From positions 1-7,234 of the forward strand of contig JBGSQB010000194.1 of the NCBI GenBank assembly GCA_041738285.1: DNA of 7,234 nucleotides. The letters are read 5' to 3'. The notes under the pieces are model-generated. The model had not been told where the DNA came from and did no database searches. It worked only from the letters and a program-made list of their open reading frames with translations. The DNA comes from SZUA-521 sp041738285 (GTDB lineage Bacteria; Pseudomonadota; Gammaproteobacteria; Pseudomonadales; Azotimanducaceae). Shown one piece after another: positions 5,928 to 7,234 of the stretch (its first letter is position 1; each line of letters opens with the position of its first letter). A program made the position numbers and the translations under genes.

Positions 5928-7234
5928 CCCGTCTTCTCACCGCCGCGCTCTTCCTCGTTGGCCTGTGGTGGCTGCCGGCAATCGCAGTTTCCGACACCGC
6001 TACGTTCGAGGCGCGAGAGCACTATCAACGCGCGATCAACGCGATTCGCACGGGACGCCTTGCGCAGTACAAACGCGAATCGGTGCACCTTCAAAACTAC
6101 GTGCTGCTGCCGTACCTCGAGTTCGAACTGCTACGGCGCCACGTCGACAAAGTGAGCGTCGAGGACATGCAGGCATTTCGCGACCGCTGGCGCGATTCGC
6201 CTGTGGCCGACCGGCTGTACCAAGAGTGGCTCGACGCGCTGATCGAACGCGACGACTATCGCCGCGTCGTTCAGTACTACGAGCCCACAGCCGATGCGGG
6301 CCGCACGTGCGCGTACCTCAGGGGGCTGATCCGCTTGGGTCGCGCCGAGGAAGCGCTCGAACAGGTCGAACCTCTGTGGGTCGTACCATATTCTCAGCAC
6401 AAGCGATGCGACCCTGTGTTCGATGCATGGATCGACGCGAAACGGCTGACCGAATCCATGGTTTGGTCTCGCATTCGCCTCGCGCTCGAAGCCAACGCGC
6501 GCACGCTCGCCAATTACCTCACGCGCTATCTGACGGGTCCGCGACTCGAAGACGCGCGCGATTTCATCCGCGTCAATCGCAATCCGGCGGCGGTGACCCA
6601 CGTTGCCGAATTTCGCGTCAACCAGTCCCGCGTGCGCGACATCGTCGATCATGGCCTGCGGCGCCTTGCGCGAATCGACGTCGAAGCGGCGCAGCGCGCC
6701 TGGACCCACTACGAAGACAGCCTGTCCTTCGCGCCCACCACCGCCCGCATCATCGATCAGGACATCAGCAGGTTTCTGGCCCGCAAGGGTATTCTCACGG
6801 CCGCACCCGATCTGTCGCCCCTACCTGGGGGTGGTCACATGGAAACCGCAGAAGCACTGGTAGTCGCCGCCATCACGCTGGGCGAGAACCAGCGTGCGGT
6901 CGAGTGGATCCGCACCGTCGACCCGGGCGGAAACGGCGACGTGCGCTGGCGCTACTGGCTTGGTCGCGCGCTGTTGGCAGACGCCAGCACCGCCGACAGC
7001 GGCGCCGCGGTGCTGCGCACGCTCGCAAGCGAGCGCAACTATTATGGATTCCTCGCCGCGGATCGCGCAGGTACGACCCCGAGGCTCAACCCCCAGGAGC
7101 CCGACATCGCGCCCGCTGTGCGCGCCGAGGTGCTGGCCAATGAGGGCTTCGCCCGGGTACTCGAGTTGTATGCCGTGGGTGATCTGACCAACGCGCGCCG
7201 GGAATGGCGAATGACCAGTGCCCGCCTCGACAGC
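5924..7234 (+). CDS. slt: Soluble lytic murein transglycosylase (Slt70-like), partial, apparent CTG start
   Basis: The first 437 codons of an Slt70-type lytic transglycosylase are visible, open to the window end. Such periplasmic enzymes cleave the MurNAc-GlcNAc bond of peptidoglycan to leave 1,6-anhydro-MurNAc. The catalytic domain, with its Glu in an ESAWN-type motif, lies beyond the window. What is seen is a signal peptide (TRLLTAALFLVGLWWLPAIA|V, cleavage near residue 21) and the alpha-helical superhelix. It aligns by eye with E. coli Slt70: YVLLPYLEFELLRR (YPLYPYLEYRQI), SRIRLALEANA, DVRWRYWLGRALL, LASERNYYGFLAADR, and GFARVLELYAVGDLTNARREW near the linker domain. The frame has no ATG, GTG or TTG upstream of the signal peptide. 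The first in-frame GTG (6083) and ATG (6167) would delete the signal peptide and the first helices. The best start is CTG at 5924, overlapping the usp stop. No clear Shine-Dalgarno sequence precedes it. Confidence 0.9.
   Translation, partial: MTRLLTAALFLVGLWWLPAIAVSDTATFEAREHYQRAINAIRTGRLAQYKRESVHLQNYVLLPYLEFELLRRHVDKVSVEDMQAFRDRWRDSPVADRLYQEWLDALIERDDYRRVVQYYEPTADAGRTCAYLRGLIRLGRAEEALEQVEPLWVVPYSQHKRCDPVFDAWIDAKRLTESMVWSRIRLALEANARTLANYLTRYLTGPRLEDARDFIRVNRNPAAVTHVAEFRVNQSRVRDIVDHGLRRLARIDVEAAQRAWTHYEDSLSFAPTTARIIDQDISRFLARKGILTAAPDLSPLPGGGHMETAEALVVAAITLGENQRAVEWIRTVDPGGNGDVRWRYWLGRALLADASTADSGAAVLRTLASERNYYGFLAADRAGTTPRLNPQEPDIAPAVRAEVLANEGFARVLELYAVGDLTNARREWRMTSARLDS

Noticed and set aside
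5824..7143. A 439-codon plus-strand open frame starting inside usp
   Set aside because: It is an Arg/Ala/Pro-rich shadow in another frame. The frame read from 5924 aligns with Slt70 over its whole visible length and has a signal peptide.

Overview
This 7.2 kb, GC-rich window looks like ordinary core chromosome of a gammaproteobacterium. The LexA, TopA, UspA and Slt proteins all resemble their Escherichia coli or Pseudomonas counterparts closely. The recognition-helix residues of LexA and its operator are of the E. coli/gammaproteobacterial type. I cannot name the genus. I see no insertion sequence, CRISPR array, tRNA, rRNA or phage gene, and no sign of a novel defence or mobile system. The window is almost completely filled with genes, and no gene-free stretch exceeds about 110 bases.

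Layout. Positions 1-1192 (minus strand) hold two overlapping genes of an envelope operon: a periplasmic LolA-like 'outer membrane lipoprotein-sorting' protein of the type that accompanies MMPL/RND transporters, then a secreted SPOR-like protein cut by the window edge. A 108-bp divergent promoter region follows (1193-1300). It carries two LexA operators in tandem, a perfect one and a 7/8-match one. lexA is at 1301-1900 (plus). It converges, with only 9 bp between the stop codons, on topA (1910-4684, minus), which encodes a full-length type IA DNA topoisomerase I with three four-cysteine zinc fingers. Upstream of topA on the same strand is an unrecognised membrane-anchored protein (4780-5403). 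The stop codon of that gene lies inside the -35 element of the topA promoter. Divergent from it runs a two-gene plus-strand operon: a UspA-type universal stress protein (5478-5927) and the first 437 codons of a soluble lytic transglycosylase, Slt (5924 to the window end, catalytic domain not included).

How they fit together. The window combines SOS control (LexA), DNA supercoiling (TopA), general stress (Usp) and cell-wall or envelope maintenance (Slt, LolA-like, SPOR-like). These are neighbours rather than one pathway. The points most worth a second look are the apparent CTG start of slt overlapping the usp stop codon (CTGA), the tandem LexA boxes, and the possibility that the same boxes also control the divergent envelope operon.
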